Of a DNA stretch of 64,000 nucleotides, positions 33,661-46,300 are shown piece by piece. Position 1 is the first letter of the stretch. Each line of letters starts with the position of its first letter. Where the stretch lies: assembly GCA_035079385.1 (NCBI GenBank), contig JAVHKY010000054.1, forward strand, positions 18,642,001 through 18,706,000, given 5' to 3'. A program made the position numbers and the translations under genes. The DNA is from Aspidiotus rigidus (taxonomy: Eukaryota > Arthropoda > Insecta > Hemiptera > Diaspididae). Under the pieces are notes generated by a model. The model saw only the letters and a program-made list of their open reading frames with translations, ran no database searches and was not told where the DNA came from.

Positions 33661-34620
33661 TGATTTAGAGTTGTTAGGAGGAGAATGGCTTTGGAACTTC
33701 TCGATTAAATCATTCTGAGGTTGAAAACGATTTGAAAGTATGACATCAAAACTCTCAGAATGAAGGAAGACGATTTGGTGAAGATTAAATTTATGGTCGG
33801 AACTTGTAAGGTGCTCTGCAAAGGGCGTTTATGGAGAGCGGCAGAAGTAACTTCATCGCGATGTTCTCGAACCTTAGTATGAAGCTGCCGGCTCGTCTCC
33901 CCTATATAAACTGCAGGACAGTCGGAACATCGGAGCTTAAAGACACTACTTCTCTCCATAATGGGGATAATGGGATCTTTCAGCCTACAAAATAAGTTTC
34001 AGATATACTTAGTGCTAGGGTTATAAAACGCAAGGAGAAAGCAAAAGGGTCTAAGGTAATAAGTGATGTTGGAGGAAAGCTCTCCGCAGTAGGGTAAATA
34101 AACTCATTTCATTAAACATTTTTTCTAAAGGTACTGACGTCCAAATTTTAAAAAATTTGAAAAACACATTATTTTATCTTCACCGACGTTTTAACAATAA
34201 ATGTGTTTTTATAAATTTTTTTAAATTTGGACATTAGTGCCTTAAAAAAAAAATTTAATAATTTGTTTGAAAAGCATCCAGTAAAACTTCATTTAATTTT
34301 TATAAACTTATTTCACTTCCCTGCTAGAGGGACTTTGAGGGAGGAAAGTGGTAGAGTTTGAAGCTTTGAAGGGAAGTTTTTTCCGAACCATACGGTTAGA
34401 ATAGGCGAGGTACTTAATAACATCAACTTACTCCAAAAAAACCTGAGGGGAAAGGGAGACAGAAACAAGACGGTGGATGAGGCTATTGAAAACAGGGGGT
34501 AGAAAAAACATGTATGGATATTTATCCGTGTGGGTGTTATTACAAAAGATCTCAAATTTATGTACACCACCATCAATGGAGATAGAGAGGTCAAGACAAT
34601 TCGCGAATAAAATCAAAGAA
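33660..34620 (-). mobile_element. Penelope-like element relic
   Basis: On the minus strand, 34616-34430 gives LDLSISIDGGVHKFEIF and SLIHRLVSVSLS, matching NFLDLSISI..GIHEFGIY and SLVHRLTRIPLS of the PLEs at 9 and 61 kb. Then 33959-33850 gives a GIY-YIG start, SSVFKLRCSDCPAVYIGETSR, with REHRDEV after it. Both C-x2-C cysteines are kept. Frameshifts lie between and a 116-bp inverted-repeat element (34127-34242) interrupts it. Older than the other copies. Confidence 0.75.
34127..34242. repeat. Short inverted-repeat element inside the PLE relic
   Basis: Arms of 44 bp (34127-34170 and 34199-34242) are reverse complements with a few mismatches, sharing 'aaaggtactgacgtccaaat' type ends and 'aaaacacatt' at the inner edge, around a 28-bp spacer. 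Non-coding, MITE-like. Confidence 0.65.
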
Positions 34621-36680
34621 GGCGCTCTCTACATTTTCTGTGACGGTCATTCGCAGAAGCTTGCGAAAAGGTGATGATCTTGAAAAATTCATTCGAGATA
34701 TTTGAAATTATTTTCACTCGACAGGAAATTAAGAGGACTGCAATTTTTGTTCCATACATTTTTCAGAAAAAATAATATTTTGAGAAGGTACAGTCGATTT
34801 TATTAACGTGCTGTCCTATGGTGAAAAACGCTATGATCACCTCCTCGACATCGACAACAGCGCCACTACAGACCGCTTTATATGCGAATTAGTGGAAGTT
34901 CTACCTACTTGAATAGTGAACTCAATTGTGGACTACCGTATGTTGAGGAAGGTGAGAAATGAGGGAAGGTCGGTAATAGAGCCACTCCACCTCTGTTACA
35001 AACAAGGAGAATAACAAGAGGAAAAAATTTTTCTACATATCTTCTCTCATAAAATTTGATTCTGATCAATTAAACAAAATCATTCGCCCGTCACCCATAC
35101 CACTCTTCACCCCCCCCCCCCCGTTCTTGTTCTGCGTGACACAAGCATTGTCCGGGTTCACTTCTCTGATTTATTAGAGTACTTTTGCTTCTTTCAAATC
35201 ACGTTTTCATTGGGGAATGTGACGCGCATAAAAATAACAAATTTTCTTTATTGAAGTACAAATTTAAACTTGAGCATTTTTCTCTTAATTTCAGGGGGAA
35301 TAGGATTACAATTTGCAAAATAACATTTTTTAACGTGATTTGCAAAATATTCAGCAAGAGCAGGAGGAAAGTGTTCCAATAATTATAGCCCTAAAAAATA
35401 TATGCGTAAAAAAAAAGTCAAATCGATCATCGAATCAAATTTGAAATGATTCCTTTTTAGTTTTCGTACATAATTGTAAGCGATTAAGAGAAATCAATTT
35501 TAACCAAATTTTATAAATGTTGTTGTATGAATATATCAATTTATTAAATAGAAATTTAAAGATTCAATTTATTATTTTAATATTATTTCAATTCCATTTT
35601 TATTAATACCTAATTTTTAAATGATTAATTATTAAATTACTTATAATAAATTTAATTTTAATAATTTTTAACAATTTTGAATTTATTAAATCAATTTATT
35701 GTTTTTTAAAATTTTGTTTAAAAATTTTAATAATAATTTTCATTTTAATGAATGATTACTTAAAAATTGAGGACCTTTCTGTCGGAAAGGCGTCTGCTCA
35801 ATGTCTTTCTTATGAGGCGGACGCCCTTTTTATAGAAAGGTCTTCAATTATCATAATTTGAATTATTTTATTCTACTCATTTTAACATTATTATAATTAT
35901 TATTAATAATATTGAATTATTCAAGTTTTTATTTTCTTAATCGAATTAATGAATTAAATTTCAAAAATTTAATTTGTACTTTTCTGTTTTCCCTGCAAAA
36001 TTGCTTCATTATTGACGTATTTTGTTGTCAATTTTCAACAATTTTGATGTGCATATTGTTTTAACTTTTGATCTTGCACTTGATTTCAATTATACCGATT
36101 GTAGCGCTCCTAGCGAATAATTGGTCCAATCTTGACTCTCGTTCTTTCGATTCCTATAAACTGTCTCTATTATTTACACGGCTCCGGCTTGTCTCTATGC
36201 GTTCTACAAATGCACCTGCTTGTTTCTACTTATCAAAAAATTAGATGTCGATCGTCGAATTTTCATATTTTTTAAAAATAAATGTTCAGGATGTTGAATC
36301 ATTCACGGATTCGTCTTTGTCCTTTGTCATCATTTAAACTGTTCGGTGGCGAATGCGATGAAATGGAGGTTACATGATGTCACGAACGAAAAAAACCGGT
36401 CCATGAAAAGGTATTTCACTTTTTCACACCTACGTTTTTGGGGATGATATTTTCCCATCAGTTCGTTTCATACAAGCGCACGTAATTAGAAATGACTCGA
36501 TTTTTGTCGAAACTGAAATGTATAGAAACGTATTCGTCAGGAATACTAGTTTCTACCAATGATAGAATTACGTGAACTACATTTAATAAAACTGTTCTGT
36601 TCGTGGAGAAACACAATTATTTATTTCTGATTCCTTTATTGTTTGTTCTAGCCACTTGAGAAAGAGAGGGCCCGTCTATC
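34621..36680. other. No gene recognised; very A/T-rich
   Basis: Contains a C13 run (35110-35122), a very A/T-rich segment (35500-35960) with the hairpin at 35765-35849 in its centre, and no supported ORF. Confidence 0.5.
35765..35849. ncRNA. 85-nt hairpin resembling a microRNA precursor
   Basis: Arms 35765-35800 and 35813-35849 pair over about 36 positions with several mismatches and a 12-nt loop ('aattga.gacctttct' with 'agaaaggtcttcaatt'; 'ggcgtc.gc' with 'gcggacgcc'). Its G+C is far above the flanks, which are over 80% A/T. Length, loop and imperfect pairing fit a miRNA precursor, and a small MITE is the alternative. Confidence 0.35.
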
Positions 36681-37354
36681 ATGCCGAAGTATGCGTTAAT
36701 TGCTGTACCTCCTTGTAGAAATATGCTACGAATTGTCGTTAATCAAGCAGTGGGTGATTGGGAGGAGATGGGCAAACTGGCAAAAATAGTAGGAAAATAA
36801 TCATTGCTCAGGACAACGCTTCTGCGGGTATATCGATTTCTTATATGGATTTATCGAAAATTGTTCCGAATTCTGTGTGTTTACAATATTCTTTCGCTTT
36901 TTTCATAAGGAAAGTTACGTGGATGTATGTTCGTGTACCATCCTACAATTCAGGATCTACGATTGGAAGATTTACTGTTTACATATTTTAATCTGAATGT
37001 CTACGAGAAAAGGTGTTTTGACGAAAGTACGGACTCAAAATGAAGATGGTGCGTTGACAGTTTTCCTCGACTTGTTGAAATATTCATCTGTCAGTGGAAT
37101 TGATATCTCGGTGGTTTCTGATTTCTTCTCTACTGGCGATTCTTATGTTATTGTATCACATTGAAGCTAGGCCTATTCTTTGTATTGATGATAAATATTC
37201 TATACCGGTGTTTATAGATTCAGTTAAGCTCACATTCAGTGATAATAAGATACTTATTTCTTCCTCGCAAGCAGAACAATCGAATAATCGTTTGATTTCT
37301 TTCTTAAAATTGATTGCGGAAGAATTCCACTTATTAATCAATTTCATTGTTTAG
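36681..37354 (+). pseudogene. Broken coding block, possible capsid-like fragment
   Basis: Four partly overlapping frames read like pieces of protein. An ATG at 36681 opens 39 codons (MPKYALIAVPPC). A shift near 36795 leads to a strand-rich stretch to 36991 with SYMDLSKIVPNS, FFIRKVTWMYVRVPS and GRFTVYIF. A 55-codon frame runs 36997-37164 (MSTRKGVLTK). A further piece lies at about 37165-37354. The middle stretch has the look of jelly-roll capsid strands in small plant- and insect-type viruses, where 'kVTW.Y.P..p..sG' is common. This resemblance is by eye only. Frameshifts argue for a dead insertion. It could equally be an old host gene. Confidence 0.3.
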
Positions 37355-37639
37355 TTTGAGATCGTTGATTAAAAATCAAATTATGTTGTCACGTACAATT
37401 TAAAGTAGATCGTAAGTCATATTTTTTCCCCCTTTTCCTAAATTTTTCATGAATGACGAACAGTAATTGTACAAGATGAAATGACGAAACAAACGCCATT
37501 CACTAAGATTTTTGTACTTCATAATTCTAGTTCTAGGTCAGAATTAATAAGTACATTTTTCTATTTCACTTCGCCAGAATAATTTTCGTTGGTATTTTAA
37601 TATTTTCTAGAATTTTCCTGTAGAACTATCTAAATAAAA

Positions 37640-38062
37640 ATGAGCAGTGAAAGATTGAAGTCCTACCTTACGAGTTGTAATTTACGATAAATGTACCAAT
37701 TTATTCGAAATTAACAGAATTTTAAAAGATGAAAGGGTACTTGAAAATTCAGAAATTGTTATTAATATTGTTCTTGAAGAGTCTGAGTATGTAATAAACC
37801 AATAGTGCAATCATTCTTCAGTTTTTGAAGCACAGATATTACCATCAAAATATTCAACAATTATTAGTGTGTGTCATAACCAGCAACTCGAATCGAATCA
37901 TCAAGTTTGCGTGGTTGAGTTTGAAAATGGGTTTGTAAAGACTTTATTAAAGGAGGAACCCTTGGCAAAATATCTGAATGTAAAAAAGTGGAAATGCTTG
38001 AGATTTTCGGTTGGATGCTTGAACCTAAGACGGGAATTAACTACTTACGATGACAATGGATA
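37640..38062 (+). pseudogene. Broken ORF, unassigned
   Basis: An ATG at 37640 starts a 16-codon frame. A shift moves to another frame that is open, apart from a TAG at 37803-37805, to the stop at 38060-38062. The joined reading is about 135 codons with mixed charge (EINRILKDERVLEN, LLKEEPLAKYLNVKKWKCL). The consistent frame across 400 A/T-rich bases with only two lesions indicates former coding. It is only 280 bp beyond the block at 36681-37354 and may belong to the same insertion. Family unknown. Confidence 0.35.
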
Positions 38063-39939
38063 GTCGCATTTTCATTGTTTCTATTTAGCTTCAATCAATA
38101 TTTCAAGTCCCGTTTACAATTCAAGTCTTTTGTTATGAAAATTTTCCAGGACTCTTGGTTTAAAGCTTCAAAATTTTCCTACCCTTCTTATTGCCTCTCG
38201 GAACATCTTTTTTTTTTTTTTTTTTTTTTTTTTTCAGCATTCAAGTATTTGGTGAAAAGAATAGTCTGTCGCTAATATCATTTTATTCGTGAATTCTTAA
38301 AGAGGATTGATTCGATAGAATAATTTTGGTGATTTTCCATATTTTTATGTTTTCAATGTAACCCTTTAAATGATCACAGATACCTCTTGCGGTGAACCAT
38401 TTCTGTACGATAGGCCGCCGTCCAGCCTCCGTTTCCCTAATAATTCTTTACTTGCTATACTTGTGCGATTTGTGGTTGCATAATAGAATATCACGAATAA
38501 TTCAATTGTGACAGAAAGAATTATTGTGATTTGAAGAACGATAAGCATTAAAATTATTTTATCAAGTCTGAAGATAGAAATAACGAAATTTCTGAACAAG
38601 AAATACGTAAAAAGTACAGAGTCATAGGAGTATTAGATCGTTCCTCGTATTCAGATTAGAGAACAGTGCGATCTTTTCTGGTCTGTACCCCTGTGCTTCT
38701 ATTACAGATGACGAAAACTCACGCTCTACGGATTGATCACGAATTAAATAGGTATTATACAGTGTTGATGAGCTCGTGCATAGTGTACTACGCTCAACAT
38801 AGATCGTGATGAACCTATTTCTTTGGGTCATTGAATCATAACACACAAAGACTACTCAAAAACTTGAGACGAAACGATCAAACCTATACAGTTATCCTCA
38901 TCCCAAACAATAGCTAATTGCGGGTTTGATTTTTTTTCTCTCATTTCAACACGCGTTATTCAAAGCGGAAATAACGGTAACTTTAATTAAATACGGAAAT
39001 TAAGCTTTCCCAAGATTTCGGACGAATTCAAATAGTTTTTTTTTTCCGTTGTCGTTACTTTTAGTGCGTTGTTGGTCAGTATGGAAGAGTTAATTATTGT
39101 AGGCTCTCTATTAGATTATTATAGTTCGAGATAATTGCAGGAAACATATTTGTGTACATACATATGTCAGCTAGTTGAAAGGTGCTCTTAAAACGCAAAT
39201 ATAAGTTGAGGGATTGAGGCGGTGGAAAAAAAAAAACGAAAAACAAAAAAAAGAGATGCATCGAATGGTTCTACTTGACTGAGGGAACGTGAAAGTGTAC
39301 AGTTGAATGACCTTTACCTCTGTATCAGATCGATGTTGATACGTTAGGTACTTCGTTTGTAGAGTTACAACATAAACTGCTCGGAGAGAAACACGTGTAC
39401 TGAAACGGATGATAATTTTTTTCCCGCGCGAATTATTGCTATATTAATATATAGGTCTACTCTGATTTATCCAATTTGTAAATCAGTTCTCTAAATGGCA
39501 AATAACTTACAATTGCTTCGATTGCCTTCTTAAAGAAAACAGAGTTTAACATTTGCATGTATATGTCTGAGCCAAAAGTCTTGCGGATGTAATATCTAGT
39601 TGATGGAATAGATTTCATTGCGATTCGAAATGTCAACTATAAATCATGATACGATGTTAGGCCTTGCTGCTCTGTTGATGCTACAAAGAGCTCTCGGGCG
39701 TTTCATTACAAGAACATATGCGAAAGTATAACATGCGGACATAACGCTTTTGGTAACAATGTATGAAAAACGGTACTTGATTTATGTCGGTATCTTCATG
39801 ATTTGTTTAAGCGAGAAGACAAAACAAAAGACATGAGATTTCCTTAAAATTTCTGTTCGCTTAAGGTATGCATCTACCTTTATCGTTCAAGTCTCAATCA
39901 GAGAATAAATACGATTAACTTACAGAAATTAACAAAATT
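38063..39939. other. No gene recognised
   Basis: Includes a T-run of about 31 (38205-38235). A minus-strand frame at 38366-38599 would encode one hydrophobic segment, but it lacks an ATG at a sensible place. Nothing else is supported. Confidence 0.5.
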
Positions 39940-41360
39940 TACGAGAAGAGCCATTTTTAACTCTACGCCACTCATACAGTACTCAAAACTTTTGTATTAA
40001 TTTCATCTCTTTCCCACCATAATTTACTACATTTTCAACTCTAACTCATTCATGCGCCACTCTAATTTTCCAACTCTACACCACTTACCATTATTCTATG
40101 CAACAGACTCATTTTTTCTATGTATTTAACTCATTTCTAACTCATAAAAAAAATTCATCAACCTCATTTTTTTTATTCAACATCCACTTTTTCAACGTAC
40201 CAGAAGTTTTTGAATTTTCAAAAATTTTCAACTCTTAATATTTTACTATTTTTTAAAGTAATTTTAATCATTTCTCACTATTTTTTCTTACTCACCACTC
40301 AAAACTTTTGTATCATTTTTGTATCAATTTCATCTAGGTGTTCTAATGATGTTTTTCATATACTTCGGTCTAATTTTTCACAATAATTGTACAACTATTA
40401 AAAATCAGTGGCGGAACTATTTTCAGAGAGTATGAATATTTTCTTACTTTTGTATCAATTTCATATCTTTTTTAGATGAACAAAAATTTTCCCATCCTAC
40501 ACCAGCCCCATTTTTCTATACGCCAAACTCATTTTTCAACTCTGCGCCACTCGCACGACACATTTATTTTTCTATGCAAAATCCACTTTTTCAACACACT
40601 AAACATAACACAATTTTCCTGAACATTCATCTTATTTTCAACTCTCAATATTTTGCTATTTTTAATGCAAATTTAATCATTTCTCACTATTTTTTCTTAC
40701 TCACTACTCAAAACTTTTGTATCATTTTGTATCAATTTCATCTCTTTTCTATCAATTCTTATTCTACTTTTCACTATCGTACAACACTCATAATCCAGTG
40801 GTGGAACATAGAGAGACTAAAGTTTTCATACATTTTATATCTATTTGTATACAAATTTATCAATTTCAATTGAAATTCAGATGACCACTGATACAAATTG
40901 ATAGAAAAAATATTAAAATTTTTAAGCAATTTGTACACAAATTAAATTTTAATTTCTTTTAGAATTGATACAATTCGTATACAAAAATGTATGTATGAAA
41001 ATTTTTGATTCTCTGAATTTAAATTTGAAATAATAAATTTTGTATACAAATGGATATAAAATGTATGAAAATTTTTGACCATCTAAATTTCAATTAAAAA
41101 TGATGAATTTGTATACAAATTAATATAAAATGTATACATTAATGTATGAAAATTTTCGACTGTCTGAATTTCAATTAAAATTGAAAATTTGTATACAAAT
41201 AGATATAAAATGTATGAAAACTTTAGTCTCTCCATGTTCCACCACTGGATTATGAGTGTTGTACAATAGTGAAAAGTAAAAAGAGATGAAATTGATACAA
41301 AAGTTTTTGAGTAGTGTATGAGTGGCGTAGAGTCGAAAATGGCTCTGGCGTATATAAAAA
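39940..41360. repeat. Inverted and tandem repeat array C
   Basis: The outer arms (39947-40013 and 41285-41350) and main arms (about 40694-40880 and 41172-41320) are reverse complements, sharing 'ctctacgccactcatac', 'caacactcataatccagtgg' and 'gagactaaagttttcataca' type sequences. Between them a unit with 'tttgtatacaaat' and 'ataaaatgtatgaaaatttt' repeats about four times (40840-41215). A second unit ('cactactcaaaacttttgta' type) repeats at 40305 and 40700. Predicted short proteins here are antisense mirror images of each other and are not genes. Confidence 0.75.
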
Positions 41361-43341
41361 TGAGGGTGGCGCACGAGTGGCGCAGGTCATACATGATATA
41401 TCTACTCAGGTTCTTTATTTTACTACCTGAACAAAACTCTAGAAGAGAGAAGGTCGCTCAATTCAAAATGATGACATATTTCTAATTGAGAAAGAATATT
41501 TTCTAAAGAAGAACCGAATTATACTACTGCGAACAAAATCGAAAATATATTTCTCAGTCGATCAAAAAATATACCAGAATATATTTTATGAAAAAGCGAT
41601 TTATAAATCTATTATGAATAATGATTTTGACTTTGTTGAACAAAAGGAAGCTATAATCAGAAAAATATTTTTCGTCTTACGATACTCACCTATTATGAGC
41701 GAATCGAAAATCGGTATCTATGAATACGAACAGTTATTTTTATATTTGATGTTCAGAAATTAAAATCATGATTTTTTAGTAAAGGTCGTTGATCTGTCCA
41801 TATAAGTAAATTGGGGTCCGAATGAGTTGAAAATTAATTAAGCGATAGATATTCATAGGTACTGACTATGTTTCAGTAAAATCATGCGTCGACAAAAAAA
41901 AAAAAAAAAAAAAAAGAGTTAATATATCCAACACGATTGTGGAAACAGATAAAATGATTCCAAAGGAAGTAATAAAATGCAGGTATTATATACGATCATT
42001 CGTGAGCAGCAATTAATCCGATGTAAATTATTTTACGGCCGCAAAAAGCTGGGAATATGATATCCGAAACCGTGTCGCACTTCCTGATCTATTTGCTTAC
42101 GTGTAGATACTGTATTCGGTCATCGCATTGATATATAAAGCTTAATAAAACTTGAACGATTGTATTCATTCCTCTTCTTTAATGTACAATACAATGAATG
42201 GTTTACGAATCTCTCGGGAGAAATCTAGAATACCTCATATCGAGTGTGATGTTGAACGAAAAAACAAAGACATAAAACAGAAACTATCCCGATGAGAATA
42301 CACGTATACATACTGGAACGATTTAAAGGAATGATGCGCGTCCCCCGGAAGATATTATATTTTAGAACTTTATTGCTAGCAAGCCGAGATAGAGAGACAT
42401 TGGCTTGAAATACCCACGAAAAAATAAATAGGTACTACAAGACTTGATTATCGGCCGTGACTGACACACCTATGTATTCGATGAACAAAGTTATAAATGT
42501 CTGAGTTCGTTCTAAAGAAAGTTTACACGATTCCAAAGCTTTCGTCCACTTGATAATATGCGATCATTATTTTCAACTTGATGACAATGACTTGTATAAC
42601 TTTGAATTTTCGTATATTAATGTATGAGAACGAACCATGTCTGATACTCGGAAATCATTTGTTGAAAATCTCTGCTCGAGTTTTCGTATCAACTTCGATT
42701 ATGAGCTACAGTATTCTTCTGAAACAAGACTCAAGAGATTGATTCGGATTAAGTGATGAATATACCTACAATTAAACAACCAAACCAATAAAGTTGATTT
42801 CAACTTGACGATTATTCTACGCAGGAAAGAAGACGTATCAATGAATTATCAAACTTCGCTGCAGGTAGACAAGGAGAAAAAACAACTTAATTTGGAAATG
42901 TCTGAGGCAATGTACGATTTTACTTGAACTAAATTTCAAAATAGAGGGAAGATCCTACATCAACGACTAAGCGAAACGAATTGACAGTCGAAGTATGTCC
43001 TCGACGATGCTGATGGTTCAAAGTTCTTGACGAGAATTGCCAAACGATGAAAGTTTCTAATTCGTCAGAAGGCCGACAACGCTTTCCTCGTGTTTTACTT
43101 CGTCTCTATCTTTTACTCTTCGAAAAATGATCATGATTTCACTAGGAATTCGCGTATTGAAAAATGCAATAAAAAAATGAAGAAAAAATCCCTCGAAATA
43201 ATAACAAAAGTAAAGGTAGGCTATCACTTTGGATTTGCAAATTTTGAATTTTTCTCGTCCTTTACCACGGAACTTGACAATCTCGATAAAATCATAATTT
43301 ATTACAAAAACGATGACGAAAAAAAAAAAAAAACTAACATT
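41361..43341. other. No gene recognised
   Basis: A/T-rich intergenic DNA downstream of the metallopeptidase gene, with an A-run at about 41889-41912. No ORF, repeat or RNA gene stands out. Confidence 0.5.
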
Positions 43342-46300
43342 TCACGGTTCCTCTAATAATGATGACACGAAAGATGATTTTAAATAAGACTCTTCTAAAG
43401 ATGGAAATGCAACCAATTCGTGACCCATTCTAGAACAAATCGAAAAAAGAAAAATGGAAAAAATGGAAACGATAACGATCAGAAGAATTTTTTCTTGGAA
43501 TACTTACTCGGCAAAAGATTTTGATATATTTTCGTATCTTGAGCTATGGCACACGATAGTCGACAAGGACGTTTTCGGATCGAACAACGGCGAAAAGTAT
43601 TTGTTCGCCACATTTTTCATGTCCGAAATATTAACGTTTTGTATTTTATGAATGAATTTCCTGATGAAAGTTTTAGTTTTGAATCATGGATAATAAAATT
43701 GAGAAAAATTTTCTATAAAAAATTTACTAACCTGTAATAATCTCCGGGAATGTTGCAAAAGTGAGATAGCAAAGATTGCCGACTAACATTCGCGATATTT
43801 TTTTCGAGGCTGACACTGTCACTTATTACTACACCTTTACCCGATTCAAATAGTACTTGATTCCATTCATTCGATTTGATTAAGTCTAGCTGTAAACGAG
43901 GAATATATCATATGAAACATCAGTCGGGGCAAAAAAGTCCAAGTGCTATCAAGGTGAAGCTATCGAGGCAATAAAAGGAAGCAGGACGGTAACTTCCAAA
44001 GAATTTTCAAAAAAATAAGGTGACTTGTCACTAGTCCGTGGCATAAGTTCTGAGTGAAATAAAATCATTCAATTGAACCTACCACCACTTTCTTGGTCTC
44101 ATGGAACGCTTGGACGATGTCGGAAGAATTGGCGAAAACCAAAGACAGAATACCTTCATTTGGTTTCACTTCGATGTTGTAGTGGTATGCCAAACCAAAT
44201 CCTCGAATATTGCGCCACAGAGGGCCCTGAAATTCAGAAAGATTTTAAATAGTTTCGAATCGAAGCGTTGGAAAATCGAGATTCCGTAACTCAATTTTAC
44301 GAATCTTTTTTTACAGTCTTGATAACTTGTTTACCTCCAACTGAGTCAAGTAAGAAATGCATACAAGTAAAGCGGGTAAATCTGGATGACTGAAATCGTT
44401 AATTGATTTTGTCACGTGCCGCATGAACGACGAATCATCACTACCTATTCCGACGACGCAACTTCTCATTTTACTATTTTGATTCAACACGGCTTTCGAC
44501 AAGAATACGTCGTCTTTTTGGATTTCAAATCTGCGTCGGAAGATTCGAATTATAAAACGCAATCGTTGGAACAATAATGATGAGCTTCAAACAGGTTTAC
44601 CTTTTTGAGCATATGACTGCGTTTTCTGGAGTTATTTGCGACAGAATTTCGGTAGGATTTTTAAATTTCTTTACTAATTGCTCGACATTCGTTGATAAAT
44701 GGAGAACCATATTTTCCGAACTGGTGAGGACAGAACGAATTTCCTCCAGATCTTTAACGACACTTTCACGTTCTTTTTCGTCGTTCAATTTTTTCATTAG
44801 ATTGCTCAGAAAATTGTGCTGCGATAAGACGGTATTAGTGCGATGATTATCTGTGACAAAAAAATACGTATTGAGACGATTGAGATGTATCGAAGATGAA
44901 AAAATCGAGAGCATCCTATTTATTCGTACCATTATCGAACTGCATTAATTTTGACAGACATTTCGTCATCAAAGATCCTTGTCGACGAATCTGTGAAATA
45001 CTGTTCAAGACTTTCTGCACCGTGATGAGAAGGCGTTCGTTCGTGAAGACTGCATCGAAAAGTAACGAGCGAATCGAAATAATGCCTCTCTTAAAATTCT
45101 CCATGGTCATCTGTAATTACAGGGACACTACAGAAACGTGTAGAACCAGAAAGAAGAGGAAAATGAGTTTGACGCTCGTACCACGGCAGAAAATAGCACT
45201 GAGTAACTGAAATGGCCAGACGAAAATTTGTCATCACAAAAAAGTCCAATGCTATTCGCAGTCGATACAAAGATATCCTCCAATTCAACGGCCACTTGTT
45301 CAGGAGGAATAATTTGACCATCCCTCATTATAGGACAACATGATATATATTCGAGGAACAACGATAAGTAAAACCTCAGTTCCTTTCTCAGTTTTCTCGT
45401 ATCCATTACAACATAAGCCTGTAACATAAAAAAAGTGACTTCACTCCACCACAATAATTTTGATAGAAATATGAATCTCCTACTTACATAAATGAATTTT
45501 GTATCAACATCATCTAATTGGGTGAATACAGGCGACGCAGAAATGTTGAATTTTGGGTGCTGTTCCTCACTACAGGTTGTGTATCGACTTATCGAATGAT
45601 ACTTCAGGTTATCAGCAGAAGCTACAGGTACCTTCGCAATAAGCTCATCTGGAGGTAATCTCTACGAGGAATACGTAGAATATCAATCGACTATAAGTTT
45701 ATTACGCTTCCTTGATTTTACCACAAAGCATTCATTTACTCCATTGTTTTCGATAGCATTCTTCAAAGTGTCAGCTTTCTGTTTTAAACCTTCCTCTCCG
45801 AATAGTTCTGTTCGATGAGAGTGTCTCTCATTCTCTAACAGAGTGCGCAATACTTTTTCATTTTTCCAAGGATAACCCAGGATAGTAGCCGATGGTCGTC
45901 GCAAGAAGTAATCGTTCAGTATCGATATCCAGAACGAAACAGGTTCGTTCAGCAAGCGAGATGTCAATTTTTGGATATCTAGTTTATCAGCCATCTGAAA
46001 ATTCAAAACATAAAAATTTATAATAAACCCCTCGAAAGTTAAAAACTTTAATTAAAAAAGATGAACCTTACATCATCAACGGATTGTCCATATAACGTAT
46101 CTCGAATAAGCGTCAAAGCTAATTCAAAGTGAGGGTTTTTTTCAAATGCCAAAAGTTTCTCCAGAGCATAATTTTCTATAACCGAGATCATTCTAGATTT
46201 CGTAATTTTATACGAATCGTCATCATTCTTGACAATAATTTCTAGTAATTCTATAAGTCTATCGTGTATAAATGGTATTTTGTCGATTGGCACATTACTA

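Noticed and set aside
38366..38599. Small membrane protein on the minus strand
   Set aside because: One hydrophobic stretch only, no ATG at the frame start and no splice or family evidence.
40574..41394. Matching small proteins on both strands (YILYLFVYKF)
   Set aside because: They are the two arms of an inverted repeat read in opposite directions, not paralogous genes.
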